A stretch of DNA of 28,883 bases from JAWLDB01 sp041686915 (GCA_041686915.1 JAWLDB010000014.1:1-28883); one strand, 5' to 3'. Positions 10,063-18,711 are shown, numbered from the stretch's first letter. The notes: generated by a model from the letters alone, not told the origin. A program made the numbers and translations.

Positions 10063-11193
10063 TTATGGGGTTTGGGTTTGTTGTAGTTCCTTGGCTACCT
10101 CAGTCATTGCCTTGGCCAGGCAGGTCGCTGCCCTGAGTGCCTCATCCATGGTATTGTTGTCTCCACCTACCTCCACCAGTAGGGCTTTTTCACGTACATG
10201 CTGGTTGAAGCGTGCTGTTTCCCGCACGAGAATGCCACGGGATAGGCCTGGGTAGAGCTCCTCCAGCTTGGCATGCAGTTTCTTGGCGAACTCGTGGTTT
10301 CTTTCCCAGTTTGGATGGCCGAGTTTTTCATTGGCTCCGACTACGATGTAAAGGCGGGCTATGTTCTGCCCGTTAAGTACCATGGTCGTTGCTGAACGCG
10401 GACCGGCATCGCGGTGCAGGTCTACCACAAACTCAGTGCTAGGGTTTGCGGCGAGCGCTGCAGTTACCGTCTTCAATGAAGCGGCATAGGCCAGGTTATA
10501 GTCTTTGCTGGAGTTGTCCGCACGTGAGTGCACAACCTTTACTCCGAACTTGGACAGTTCGTCTGCGAGGTGAGCGCCCACTCGGACAATCGTCTTCTCC
10601 GGATCGTCATAAACATGGGTCCGACCCGATGTAGGCCTGAACGACTCGATGTTATGGGAGTGGTAGATTAGCACCTGGGGCTGATATTGCCACCCCATGG
10701 CCTGTAATGCCGGGTCCACACTCGGATCAAGTACTGGGATCAGAGGTGGAACCGGTGGATCGGATGCCGGCAGATGGCCTTCGTCATCAACATCCACTCC
10801 GGGGGTGTAACGCAGGACTGGGATGCCAATTGCTAGAAACAGTCGGGGATCAGAAACATGCAGGCGTGAGAGCACGTATGACACAGACTCAGCCCAAAGT
10901 GTGCCGATGGGCTTGCTACTGCTCTGGATGGTCAGCGGTTTTGGCAGAGCGCTCTTCAGCAGCATCTCCCACAATGAACCGCTTTCGGCCCAGAAACTGC
11001 CAACCCAACGTCTCATCCCGGTTGGCTCAGTACCCGGGTCTGCCAAAACCTCGCTGGCTTCAGCGATGTTACAAAGCATTATCCATGGATAAGCAGCCGT
11101 GCACATCAAAGCTGCCATCACTACTACGGTCACCAGCAGCATTCCTGGGGGCGCCTTCCAAGCAACTAACGTATGCCTTTTTCTTTTTTTCAT
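10063..11193 (-). CDS. spoIIP: Stage II sporulation protein P, SpoIIP
   Basis: Peptidoglycan amidase/endopeptidase that, with SpoIID and SpoIIM, drives engulfment of the forespore. 376 residues: basic N-terminus, one membrane anchor (about 18-37), a linker rich in Pro/Asp, then the SpoIIP amidase domain (about 170-365). Probable zinc or catalytic residues are in LIYHSHNIESF (175-185), DLHRDAG (258-264) and LLVEVGGDNN (338-347). Start ATG 11193 has AGGTG upstream. It stands alone between terminators. About 80 nt upstream is CATATATT (11276-11269), close to the sigma-E -10 consensus CATACANT, but a clear -35 is not seen. Identity is firm. Confidence 0.94.
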   Translation of the reverse strand: MKKRKRHTLVAWKAPPGMLLVTVVVMAALMCTAAYPWIMLCNIAEASEVLADPGTEPTGMRRWVGSFWAESGSLWEMLLKSALPKPLTIQSSSKPIGTLWAESVSYVLSRLHVSDPRLFLAIGIPVLRYTPGVDVDDEGHLPASDPPVPPLIPVLDPSVDPALQAMGWQYQPQVLIYHSHNIESFRPTSGRTHVYDDPEKTIVRVGAHLADELSKFGVKVVHSRADNSSKDYNLAYAASLKTVTAALAANPSTEFVVDLHRDAGPRSATTMVLNGQNIARLYIVVGANEKLGHPNWERNHEFAKKLHAKLEELYPGLSRGILVRETARFNQHVREKALLVEVGGDNNTMDEALRAATCLAKAMTEVAKELQQTQTP

Positions 11194-11314
11194 CTATACA
11201 CCTGCCCTTTCCTAGAATGCAATTGTGGTGAAGTTGAAGGTCTGGATGCAAACCATGCCCTGCACAACAATATATGTATCTAACCCACTCGCTTATGCCC
11301 TGGTTGCCAAACAG

Positions 11315-11350
11315 CAAAAAGAGGCAAGCAGCGTAACGCTGATTGCCTCT
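11315..11350 (-). terminator. Intrinsic terminator of gpr
   Basis: Minus-strand RNA: AGAGGCAA (11350-11343) pairs with TTGCCTCT (11327-11320), with an inner CAGCG/CGCTG stem, followed by TTTTGCTG. It lies 16 nt after the gpr stop. Confidence 0.88.
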
Positions 11351-11365
11351 GCGGTCGTTGTTGAC

Positions 11366-12364
11366 TTACTGCAGATAACGCAAGGTGTCACTTGTCTCGA
11401 GTCCTGGCTGCAAGCAGACGTTCAGCCCACCCGCTATCACCTTGCTCATTTGGCGAACCTGCTCATCAACTTCCTTCGGCGATACTACCAGGTCGCCCCA
11501 GAAAGGACTGAGCACCTCATGCACCAGCTTGCCTCGGTCTATCTCTGACATTCCGCCAAGCACACTTTCCATGCCTGGTTTATCCCCAGCTGCATGCTGA
11601 AATGCTTCAGTCAGCTTGTTCACTGCATCCACTACAATAGTGTTGGCGTAGACTACCGTTGGTACCCCGATGGCCAAGACAGGAACCCCGAGAGTTTCCT
11701 GGTTGAGGGCTTGGCGCTTGTTGCCTACGCCTGAGCCAGGGCTGATACCAGTGTCTGCGATTTGAATGGTGCTACCCAGCCGGTCCATGCTGCGCGCGGC
11801 CAAAGCATCCACGGCAATTACTCGTGCAGGCTTGACCTTTTTGACAATACCTTGAATGACATCCCCCGTCTCGATGCCAGTCAAGCCCAGCACTCCTGGC
11901 GCTATAGCGCAAACTGAGCGCATACCGTCATCCACATAATCGGGAGCGTATTCAAACAAGTGCCTGGTCACCAATAGTTCCTCAACAACCTTGGGACCAA
12001 GGGCATCTGGGGTCACGTGCCAGTTTCCCAAACCAACCACAAGCGATGAGGCATCGGCCTGGTCCGGGAATAGCCGGCGCAGTTCATCGGCCAAAACCTG
12101 GCTTACCCGATCTCTGAGTTCGACATCATGATAACGGAGCCCCTCGGCCTCAATGGTGATATAAGTACCTGGTGGCTTGCCAATTCGCATGCTGCCAATA
12201 CCATTCTGCACTATTACCCGGGTAACCTTACCACCCTCAAACTCAAATGACTCTACCTTAACGCCCCGCCTGTCTCCACCCGACCGCAACGAGGCTTCGT
12301 GCGCCTCAACTGCCAGGTCGGTATGGATGGATAGTTGCTGCAAAAACTTGTCGTGCTCAGGCAT
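11366..12364 (-). CDS. gpr: Germination protease GPR
   Basis: Aspartic-type protease that degrades small acid-soluble proteins when spores germinate; made as a zymogen in the forespore. 332 residues. The N-terminal autoprocessing region reads LSIHTDLAVEAHE, matching the (R/H)TDLAxE site of the family, so roughly the first 13 residues are the propeptide. The conserved core includes VGLGNWHVTPDALGP, APGVLGLTGIETGD, AVDALAARS and the IQIADTGISPGSGVGN stretch. It starts 10 nt after the stop of the small membrane protein at 12375-12701, which suggests co-transcription from the sporulation-type promoter at 12747-12777. Confidence 0.96.
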   Translation of the reverse strand: MPEHDKFLQQLSIHTDLAVEAHEASLRSGGDRRGVKVESFEFEGGKVTRVIVQNGIGSMRIGKPPGTYITIEAEGLRYHDVELRDRVSQVLADELRRLFPDQADASSLVVGLGNWHVTPDALGPKVVEELLVTRHLFEYAPDYVDDGMRSVCAIAPGVLGLTGIETGDVIQGIVKKVKPARVIAVDALAARSMDRLGSTIQIADTGISPGSGVGNKRQALNQETLGVPVLAIGVPTVVYANTIVVDAVNKLTEAFQHAAGDKPGMESVLGGMSEIDRGKLVHEVLSPFWGDLVVSPKEVDEQVRQMSKVIAGGLNVCLQPGLETSDTLRYLQ

Positions 12365-12374
12365 GGCTGCCCGC

Positions 12375-12701
12375 CTACCTTATTTCAGTAGGGACTACAG
12401 CGTCAATCAGTCCGACAACGAAAGATGCAAGTAGAGCACCGATTATGCCAACACTGAAACCAGGAACCAGCCAACCGGCCAAGTAGATGGTCACGGCTGC
12501 TGAAAGGAAACCGACCCACCCGCGGCTACGCGGTGAGACGTTTTTCCCGAGCAGCTGCTCTGCTACCCAGCCAATCAATGCAATCACCAGAGCGGTGATT
12601 AATGCAGCAGTAAAATTCACAACCCGCACGCCGGGTAAGAGGAATCCAACGAACATTATAACGAGGGCTGACACCACAAAACGAAAAATTGCACCTAGCA
12701 T
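12375..12701 (-). CDS. Small four-helix membrane protein, phage-holin-IV/YvlD-like
   Basis: 108 residues, almost all hydrophobic: four predicted membrane segments (about 4-25, 32-49, 61-80, 83-103) with a short charged loop (KNVSPRSRGW) between helices 2 and 3. It resembles the YvlD / 4-TMS holin-like family (DUF-type, function unknown). GAGGAGGT lies 7 nt upstream of the ATG. It precedes gpr by 10 nt and shares its upstream region, so it is probably made in the forespore too. A role in sporulation or germination membranes is only inferred from this linkage; the holin name reflects fold similarity, not a phage origin. Confidence 0.8.
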   Translation of the reverse strand: MLGAIFRFVVSALVIMFVGFLLPGVRVVNFTAALITALVIALIGWVAEQLLGKNVSPRSRGWVGFLSAAVTIYLAGWLVPGFSVGIIGALLASFVVGLIDAVVPTEIR

Positions 12702-12746
12702 CTTGCTACCTCCTCGGTTTTTTGCTAGAATTTGAAGGACTGATTT

Positions 12747-12777
12747 TAGTCTGTCCGTCGGTCTCTGGCTATATTCC
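12747..12777 (-). promoter_or_regulatory. Candidate forespore (sigma-G/sigma-F) promoter for the membrane protein-gpr operon
   Basis: GGAATA (12777-12772) and CAGACTA (12753-12747) are separated by 18 nt. These resemble the sigma-G -35 (GNATA-type) and -10 (CATACTA) of Bacillus, where gpr is known to be forespore-transcribed. The match was found by eye; the -10 differs from consensus at one position. Confidence 0.45.
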
Positions 12778-12793
12778 CGACATAGCCAGAGAC
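12761..12793. repeat. Perfect 12-bp inverted repeat in the divergent gpr/rpsT control region
   Basis: GTCTCTGGCTAT and ATAGCCAGAGAC are separated by 9 nt. It lies between the start of the gpr operon (minus) and rpsT (plus), overlapping the candidate sigma-G -35 and ending 15 nt before the rpsT -35. No U-run follows on either strand and no gene ends here, so an operator is more likely than a terminator. Confidence 0.7.
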
Positions 12794-12808
12794 TGTGGCC
12801 GTGTCAAG

Positions 12809-12838
12809 TTGCATATTTGGTTCATACCATGGTAAAAT
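12809..12838 (+). promoter_or_regulatory. Sigma-A promoter of rpsT
   Basis: TTGCAT and TAAAAT separated by 18 nt, about 20 nt upstream of the rpsT start codon and just before its AAGGAGGTGA ribosome site. The leader would be very short. Confidence 0.6.
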
Positions 12839-12858
12839 GTCCAAGGAGGTGAACATCC

Positions 12859-13122
12859 TTGCCGAATATTAAATCTGCGATTAAGCGCGTTAAGACAACT
12901 GAGAAGCGCACTATCCGCAACCGTTACGTCAAGTCCACACTGCGTACCGCCGTTCGCGGCTTCCGTACTGCGCTTGATAATAATGACGATGCTGATCTGA
13001 AACTGCGCGAAGCCCTCAGCGCCATCGATAAGGCCGCTACTAAAGGCGTTATCCATCGCAACACTGCATCCCGCAAGAAGTCTCGTTTGGTAAAGCAGTT
13101 CAACACTGTCCAAGCAAAATAG
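12859..13122 (+). CDS. rpsT: 30S ribosomal protein S20
   Basis: Small-subunit protein that binds 16S rRNA. 87 residues, very basic, beginning MPNIKSAIKRVKTTEKR and ending in the usual helical Lys/Arg-rich region. It uses a TTG start at 12859 with a near-perfect AAGGAGGTGA 6 nt upstream; no ATG fits. S20 of E. coli also starts with a weak UUG that is used in autoregulation, so the weak start may matter here too (inference). It is the only clear plus-strand gene of the window, convergent with holA and ending in a shared terminator. Confidence 0.97.
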   Translation: MPNIKSAIKRVKTTEKRTIRNRYVKSTLRTAVRGFRTALDNNDDADLKLREALSAIDKAATKGVIHRNTASRKKSRLVKQFNTVQAK

Positions 13123-13130
13123 GCTGAACA

Positions 13131-13161
13131 TAAAAAACACCTGGTTATCAGGTGTTTTTTT
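13131..13161. terminator. Bidirectional terminator between rpsT and holA
   Basis: ACACCTG and CAGGTGT around a 5-nt loop, with TTTTTTT on the plus side and a matching A-run before the hairpin, so it works for rpsT and, on the other strand, for holA. Confidence 0.92.
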
Positions 13162-13176
13162 GTTTGCAGTTTAGCC

Positions 13177-14193
13177 TTAACCAGCTGAAATCAGTGAGAT
13201 AACCAGGGCATCCAGTGCACGCTCGCCCCGCATCTCTCCAGTCTTGATTGCCTCATCTGTTGCCAGACACTCGTCCATAGCGCGCTGTAGCTCGCGTGTT
13301 TTCCAGCCATGCGCCTGACTGACACACTTACCGGCCGGGAAAGGATGGATGCCTAGCTGGCGAGCGGCAAGGTCTGCGCTAAGGCCCGCGTCCAAGTGAT
13401 GCCTGGCCAAGAGCAACAACCGCAGTTGACGAACTATCATAGCTAACAGATACAGCGGTTCCTGACCCTGCTGCAGCATTTCGCCAAGCAACCTCAACGC
13501 ATGCGGTAACTGGCGGTGCCCTAGCGCATCGACCAAATCAAACACACTGGTCTCAGCATTGTTGCTGACCAAGGCTATGATGTCGTCCTCGGTCAGTTCG
13601 CCTCCGTCTGAGTAGGTCACCAGCTTGTCCACTTCCAGGCGCAACAGCTCAAGGTCGGTTCCGGCGCGGTCACAGATTCTCCTGCCAGTACCGTAAGGGG
13701 ACTTAACACCAGACTTCTTGAGCCTGCCCTCTACCCACTCGGCCGCTTCAGGCCCGGTAAGTGCCGGAAACTCCCCAACGACGGCAGACTGCCAGATCTG
13801 TCTAACCAGCTTAAGACGTTTGTCAGCCTCCGTTGCTAACAGCACTACGCAGGTATATGCTGGCCAGTTCTGGAACAGCTCGCTTAGTGCGTCCGCAGGC
13901 TCCTTGCGTTGCTTGAGGAAAGACGGCCTGTTTACCACCACTAATCTACGTTCCGCAAACATCGGAGGTGTCTCCACCGCCTGAATGAACTCCCTGTCGT
14001 CCAGCTTCTGCCCATCCATTTGCACCACGTTTAAGCTTGCCAGCTCAGATGAGAATAGTTGTTCCGCGATAACTGAAACGACGTAGCGGGCCAAGACCTG
14101 CTCCTCGCCATAGAATACATAGAGAGGCGCAATTTTGTCTGCTTTAACCTGTCTAATCAGGGATTGATAAGTGGTCAATGCTTTAGCTGCCAT
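13177..14193 (-). CDS. holA: DNA polymerase III delta subunit HolA
   Basis: Clamp-loader subunit that opens the beta sliding clamp. 338 residues from the ATG at 14193 (MAAKALTTYQSL), chosen for the AAGGAG site 8 nt upstream; the longer frame start at 14226 would run into comEC. Family features: APLYVFYGEEQ near the N-terminus, FAERRLVVVNRPSFLK, the AAA+-like fold and the C-terminal helical domain (LRLLGEMLQQGQEPLYLLAMIVRQ region). It begins 19 nt after the comEC stop, and this comEC-holA-rpsT neighbourhood is conserved in Firmicutes. Confidence 0.93.
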   Translation of the reverse strand: MAAKALTTYQSLIRQVKADKIAPLYVFYGEEQVLARYVVSVIAEQLFSSELASLNVVQMDGQKLDDREFIQAVETPPMFAERRLVVVNRPSFLKQRKEPADALSELFQNWPAYTCVVLLATEADKRLKLVRQIWQSAVVGEFPALTGPEAAEWVEGRLKKSGVKSPYGTGRRICDRAGTDLELLRLEVDKLVTYSDGGELTEDDIIALVSNNAETSVFDLVDALGHRQLPHALRLLGEMLQQGQEPLYLLAMIVRQLRLLLLARHHLDAGLSADLAARQLGIHPFPAGKCVSQAHGWKTRELQRAMDECLATDEAIKTGEMRGERALDALVISLISAG

Positions 14194-14212
14194 GGTTGTA
14201 ACTCCTTCTTCG

Positions 14213-16435
14213 CTATGGCGTGGCATTATGCCATGATTTGATATGATACTCGCCGCCGTTGGTGTTTATCAAGATTGCCCCATGTTTGTCTGTGCGCCAG
14301 GTCTTACTGCCAAACAGGCTCAGCCGTTCCAGTACCGCGGGCGCAGGATGCCCGTAGCGGTTGGGCCCTGTGGAGATAATGCTGTCCTCAGGCTGGAGAC
14401 TACTTAGAAACTCAGCAGCGCTGGAAGTGGCGCTCCCATGGTGGGCCACCAGCAGCACGTCCAGAGGCGATGTAATATAGGGCAGGATGCTGCGTTCCTC
14501 AGCCATGCCGATATCGCCGGACAGGAGCATGCTGAATTGCTGATACTCTAATTGTAACACTAATGAGCCTGTATTCTCGTCTGAAGTCGCATCATCTGCC
14601 CCCTGATGGATGGATTCCACTGACAGTAAGCCATAGCGATGGTCTTCCCCGGCTACCATGGTCTCGACTTTAGTTCGGTAGCGTTGGCACAATTCCAGCA
14701 AAGCTACGTAAGCATCAGTTCCTAGGCCACTCCGGGGGATGACGACTTTGCCGACAGGGAAGGCATCGAGCACTGCTTCCAGCCCAATACAATGGTCAGC
14801 GTGGAGATGTGACAGATATACTGTCCTAACCTTCCAGGTTCCACGCCAACGCAAATAGGGGACTATTGTCCAGTCACCGGCCGAATCGTCGCTTCCGCCC
14901 GTGTCAAACAATAGCGCCTCTCCACCGGGGAGATGTAATGCGCTGGCCGAGCCCTGGCCAACAGAAAGCACCGCCAACTGATGTTGACCACTTAACCCTC
15001 GTATCAATGGGTGCCAACTGACCAAAAGCACCAGCGAAAACACCCATACTGATGTCAAAATATGTTGTAGTCCAGGCCATGGTTTAATTAGCAGAATAGC
15101 TAGAAGTATCACGTAGCAAACTGCCAACCACACAGGCGCCGCCCCGGGGCTAAAGGAGACCAGGGGCCAATTGGACATCCAATTAACCAGCCAAAGCATA
15201 GCGTTGAACATGAACAACACAACCGGTCTAATGAGGAGTGGCCAAGGCAGAACAATCCACAACAAACCAAGAGCCATCACTAAGGGCAAGATAGGCAATA
15301 ATAACATATTTGCCACCAGCGCAAAAGGCGAAAGCAAGTGAAAATGATAGAGCACGAGTGGTAGCGTAGCTACCTGAGCAGCTATACTGGCGCTGATAGC
15401 CGTATCCAATTGCCATGGCAAAACCGGAAGCAATGCCTTTAGCCTCGGAGCGATGGTAAACAGACTGATGGTAGCAGCAAATGATAGTTGAAACCCGGCG
15501 TCAAACAGCAGATTCGGGTTAAGCAATAAGAGCAGCAAGGCGGCAAGAGCTACCGCACTGGGCCAGTCTTTCATCCTGCCTGTAAGAATGGCGACCAAAC
15601 CTACCAGGGCCATAATGATTGCACGCCAAACAGAAGGCCTGAACCCGATGAGCAGCCCATAACCAAGCAGCATGAGACCACCCAGAATCAGCCTGGGCTT
15701 CTGAGGAAGGCGACACAAAGCAAGTAGGCGCTCAAGCAAGAGGAACAGCAGTCCTACATGCAATCCGGAAACGGCTAAGATATGCGATGTTCCCGTTTGG
15801 CGCCATGCATCAGCCCACTTACCTGGCGAGCCACCAAGGAGCAGTGTGCTGAGCAGCTCACCGGCGTTACCCCCTAACTGTTGCGCTCTCGCCAACAACA
15901 GTTGTCTAATAGGCGACTTCCTGCCGTAATCAGCTGTTGTAGGTAGCTCTTCGATGCTTGCCACGGCCAGAATTCCTTGACGCTGCAGATACTGCCCATA
16001 AGCGAACTCGCCTGGGTTGTCTGCCTGCGGTAATGGACGCATGGTCAGTTCCAGATCTACGCGGCCGCCCAGCTGAGGGGTACCTTTGGCGTAAGTGATA
16101 CGCACCTTAACCGGGTTCCACCAGGGTACATTCCGCCCTGCCCATTGGCTGACCTGTATTACAGCTGACTTACTGGTTGCGGTCTGTCCAGTAGCCGTAA
16201 TGTGCCCCTGCAATCGGTAAGTGCCAAAAGATCCAGGCCAAACGGGCGTGTGCCAAGTCATCAGTAGGCAGCCAAGTAAGGCTGCTGCAGCCATGTGAAC
16301 GAGCCAATCCGTACGCGTAAATGGTTGGAGCACCCAGAGTGCCCCGACCAGCAAAATAGCCCACGGACCGAACCTTTCAGCTAGAACAATTCCTATACCA
16401 AGGCCACTCGCCCAAACCACCAATGGACGCCTCAT
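14213..16435 (-). CDS. comEC: DNA internalization competence protein ComEC/Rec2
   Basis: Membrane channel that moves single-stranded DNA into the cell. 740 residues from the ATG at 16435 (MRRPLVVWASG), preceded by GAGGTG; the longer frame to 16534 would begin inside the ypeB terminator. Order: N-terminal membrane helices, the DUF4131-type soluble region, the central Competence domain with ILAVSGLHVGLLF and many helices, then a C-terminal metallo-beta-lactamase-like domain with the intact metal motif SHLHADH and AHHGS further on. comEA is also in the window (20565), though not in the same operon here, so a DNA-uptake apparatus is likely. Confidence 0.95.
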   Translation of the reverse strand: MRRPLVVWASGLGIGIVLAERFGPWAILLVGALWVLQPFTRTDWLVHMAAAALLGCLLMTWHTPVWPGSFGTYRLQGHITATGQTATSKSAVIQVSQWAGRNVPWWNPVKVRITYAKGTPQLGGRVDLELTMRPLPQADNPGEFAYGQYLQRQGILAVASIEELPTTADYGRKSPIRQLLLARAQQLGGNAGELLSTLLLGGSPGKWADAWRQTGTSHILAVSGLHVGLLFLLLERLLALCRLPQKPRLILGGLMLLGYGLLIGFRPSVWRAIIMALVGLVAILTGRMKDWPSAVALAALLLLLLNPNLLFDAGFQLSFAATISLFTIAPRLKALLPVLPWQLDTAISASIAAQVATLPLVLYHFHLLSPFALVANMLLLPILPLVMALGLLWIVLPWPLLIRPVVLFMFNAMLWLVNWMSNWPLVSFSPGAAPVWLAVCYVILLAILLIKPWPGLQHILTSVWVFSLVLLVSWHPLIRGLSGQHQLAVLSVGQGSASALHLPGGEALLFDTGGSDDSAGDWTIVPYLRWRGTWKVRTVYLSHLHADHCIGLEAVLDAFPVGKVVIPRSGLGTDAYVALLELCQRYRTKVETMVAGEDHRYGLLSVESIHQGADDATSDENTGSLVLQLEYQQFSMLLSGDIGMAEERSILPYITSPLDVLLVAHHGSATSSAAEFLSSLQPEDSIISTGPNRYGHPAPAVLERLSLFGSKTWRTDKHGAILINTNGGEYHIKSWHNATP

Positions 16436-16504
16436 AGCGCACCTCACTACCTGTCGGTTAATTGACTCAAGGCAGATTCCCCAGCTGAGCCGACAGTTCC
16501 TGCC

Positions 16505-16547
16505 AAGGCATAAGAAAACCAGGAGCAGCCGCATGGCGCTCCTGGTT
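16505..16547 (-). terminator. Intrinsic terminator of sleB-ypeB
   Basis: Minus-strand RNA: AACCAGGAGC (16547-16538) pairs with GCTCCTGGTT (16526-16517) across 11 nt, followed by TTCTTATG. It lies about 25 nt after the ypeB stop and before the comEC start. Confidence 0.8.
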
Positions 16548-16572
16548 TACCCCACGCCATTGACGTAGCGCG

Positions 16573-17934
16573 TCAGTTAGCCGGATTAGTTGGCAGGGTA
16601 ACAGGCTCAAGCCGGATTATCTGTACTTCCTCACCCTGTTTAGCATCCACATAGATCAGGAAGCGGTCGTTCCCGTATTTGGCGGGTATTTCGTAGCACA
16701 GTGTTTCTTTCCCCTGTGCATTGAAGATGACGGCCATCTGCTCAGCACCGATTACTTCCAGCCCTTCTGCTAACTTAGTCAGAGCCTGCTCTATACTGAT
16801 GGACGCTTCTTTCAGGTTGCGCTGCTGCACATGGTATGCTGTGTAACCATTGCCCTCAAAACCGATAATCGAGCCGTTGTCCAAGGCGACGCGCACCCTG
16901 AGCAAATCGGGGTAGATGAGCACGCCATCCTGTACGTAAACGTAGGAGAGCATCAGTGACCCCTGATACTTGTCCTGTCCGATTAACCGCATGTTGTTGA
17001 AACCACGCTCGCGAAGGAAAGTGTCTGCCTGGGCAATAGCCTGGGCGGTTACAATCTGTTCAACCTCAGGTGTGCGATTATCCAACATGAACAATACCCG
17101 ACCGTCCTGTTGCGTTACATCGACCGTGACTCTTCCGTTGCCCTGAGCCGGGCGCAGTACGAAGCTGTATGTAGGAATACGTCCATTGGTGGCTTCCATA
17201 GAAACTACCTGCCATGCAGCTTTGTTACCGGGCGACAAGAACCATAGCGCGGTCTCTTGAGCCTGAGCCTGCGTCACTTTCGGTCCCTTCAGAGCTGTTG
17301 GAGCCGGAGCTGCCACACCGATACGCTGGTCAAACTTAATCTCGGGAAACTCCTGTACTTCCTTGTTAACGAGTTTGAAGTTGTTGACAACAGTGTTATC
17401 CCTAACCTCGTTTTGCCTTCCGGCCCTGACCAATGATGCTTCTACATCGGTCCACTTTAGGTTCTGCTGCAGAATTGTCGATTGAATGGAGGCGAGCTTG
17501 TTGCTGACTGCACTCGCTGATTTCTGCAGCTGCTGCAGTTGACGCCGCTGTTCCGGCGACAGATCGCTACCCTGTCGCACAAGCGAGAAGATATAGTCTC
17601 CCGCGTTCGTGAGAAAAGCTTCTGTATCATCGAGCTCCACCAACGCGAGCGGCAACTGCCCAATCTTGCTCTCAGCAGAGTAGATCTGGCGCCAAGTAGT
17701 TGAGAGCTTCTCGATCACTTGGGGTGTGCTGGTTGCCACACTTAATTTGGCCATCTCGTTTTCTACAGTCTGCATGCTCCACACCAACTCGTGAAAAGCG
17801 CGCTGGTAGTTGTTCTCCAAACGTACAGTATAGGTACGGTTAAGGCGGTATTGACCGTAGCCCCACCACAGGCTTGCCCCCAGGAGGACAGCTAGTGCTA
17901 TTGCTGCGTAGGTAGTTCTGCGACTAAAGTGCAT
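16573..17934 (-). CDS. ypeB: Germination protein YpeB
   Basis: Spore protein needed for the stability and placement of the cortex-lytic enzyme SleB. 453 residues from the ATG at 17934 (MHFSRRTTYAA); AAGGAGG is 8 nt upstream of this codon and only 2 nt upstream of the ATG at 17940. One N-terminal membrane anchor (about 7-28), then a long helical, coiled-coil-prone region, and C-terminal PepSY-like repeats (for example VTQAQAQETALWFLSP and the LRVRVALDNGSIIGFEG stretch). It starts 13 nt after the sleB stop, the usual sleB-ypeB operon. Divergent in sequence as is normal for this family. Confidence 0.92.
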   Translation of the reverse strand: MHFSRRTTYAAIALAVLLGASLWWGYGQYRLNRTYTVRLENNYQRAFHELVWSMQTVENEMAKLSVATSTPQVIEKLSTTWRQIYSAESKIGQLPLALVELDDTEAFLTNAGDYIFSLVRQGSDLSPEQRRQLQQLQKSASAVSNKLASIQSTILQQNLKWTDVEASLVRAGRQNEVRDNTVVNNFKLVNKEVQEFPEIKFDQRIGVAAPAPTALKGPKVTQAQAQETALWFLSPGNKAAWQVVSMEATNGRIPTYSFVLRPAQGNGRVTVDVTQQDGRVLFMLDNRTPEVEQIVTAQAIAQADTFLRERGFNNMRLIGQDKYQGSLMLSYVYVQDGVLIYPDLLRVRVALDNGSIIGFEGNGYTAYHVQQRNLKEASISIEQALTKLAEGLEVIGAEQMAVIFNAQGKETLCYEIPAKYGNDRFLIYVDAKQGEEVQIIRLEPVTLPTNPAN

Positions 17935-17947
17935 CTGCATAGCCTCC

Positions 17948-18649
17948 TTATCTTAGGAATCGGTGGCGACCGATAGTCTTAATATATGGCCGCGACCAGA
18001 TCCAAGGTGAAGTGGCAGTAACCGGGTTGAAATAGTAGATGGCTCCACCCGTTGGGTCCCATCCGTCTACTGCCAGTTGGGCCGCACGGTACGCTTCGGC
18101 GTTCGGTGTAAGATAGAACTGCCCGTCCGCCACCGCGGTAAACGCCAACGGCTCAAAAATTACTCCTGCGACTGTGTTAGGGAATATGGGGCTTCTTACC
18201 CGATTGAGAACAACTGCCGCCACTGCTACCTGACCCTCAAATGGCTCGCCCCTTGCCTCGCTGTAAACAGCTTTGGCCAAAAGATGCATGTCATTCGAGT
18301 TGGTCATCCCAGTTGCCTGAGTAGCCGGACTCTTGTTGACTGTGGGCGCGGGAACTACTGTCTTGGGCGTATAGCCTAAGGCACGAAAGGTAGCCGCATC
18401 CACATTGCCTGTCACAGACAAGCCATTCCGGCTCTGAAAGCGTTTGACGGCATTCCAGGTGTTAGCGCCATACACGCCGTCTGCGCTACCAGTCATGTAG
18501 CCCCAGCGAATCAGCCGCAACTGTACCTGGCGAACATCTTCGCCCCGGCTTCCCCAGAATAAGTTGCGTTCGCCTACTGCCTGCGCCGGAATAGCCATCA
18601 GCGCTGCCATCAGACAAATAACTGTTAGCAAGGTTAGTCTTTTTGCCAT
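17948..18649 (-). CDS. sleB: Spore cortex-lytic enzyme SleB
   Basis: Lytic transglycosylase that digests spore cortex peptidoglycan at germination. 233 residues from the ATG at 18649: cleavable signal peptide (about 1-25, ending IPAQA), a peptidoglycan-binding domain (GSRGEDVRQVQLRL ... GVYGANTWNAVKRFQ), a linker, and the Hydrolase_2 catalytic domain with the SEARGEPFEGQ motif carrying the expected catalytic Glu and a conserved GGAIYYFNP near the end. AGGAGG is 12 nt upstream of the ATG; an in-frame GTG at 18655 has better spacing and could be the start. It is followed closely by ypeB. A possible sporulation promoter lies at 18680-18711. Confidence 0.95.
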   Translation of the reverse strand: MAKRLTLLTVICLMAALMAIPAQAVGERNLFWGSRGEDVRQVQLRLIRWGYMTGSADGVYGANTWNAVKRFQSRNGLSVTGNVDAATFRALGYTPKTVVPAPTVNKSPATQATGMTNSNDMHLLAKAVYSEARGEPFEGQVAVAAVVLNRVRSPIFPNTVAGVIFEPLAFTAVADGQFYLTPNAEAYRAAQLAVDGWDPTGGAIYYFNPVTATSPWIWSRPYIKTIGRHRFLR

Positions 18650-18679
18650 ATGCACCACTCTCCTCCTTTTCCTTTCCCC

Positions 18680-18711
18680 TAGTGTCCCCGCCTGAAGAAA
18701 TTTGTTATGCA
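18680..18711 (-). promoter_or_regulatory. Weak candidate sigma-G promoter for sleB-ypeB
   Basis: TGCATA (18711-18706) and GACACTA (18686-18680), 19 nt apart, loosely match the sigma-G boxes. sleB is a sigma-G gene in Bacillus, which is the main support; the spacing is long and two -10 bases differ. Confidence 0.25.

Noticed and set aside
10707..11231. 174-codon plus-strand ORF opposite spoIIP
   Set aside because: Shadow of spoIIP in another frame; composition unlike a real protein.
12769..13140. 123-codon minus-strand ORF opposite rpsT
   Set aside because: rpsT has a perfect ribosome site, promoter and family match on the plus strand.
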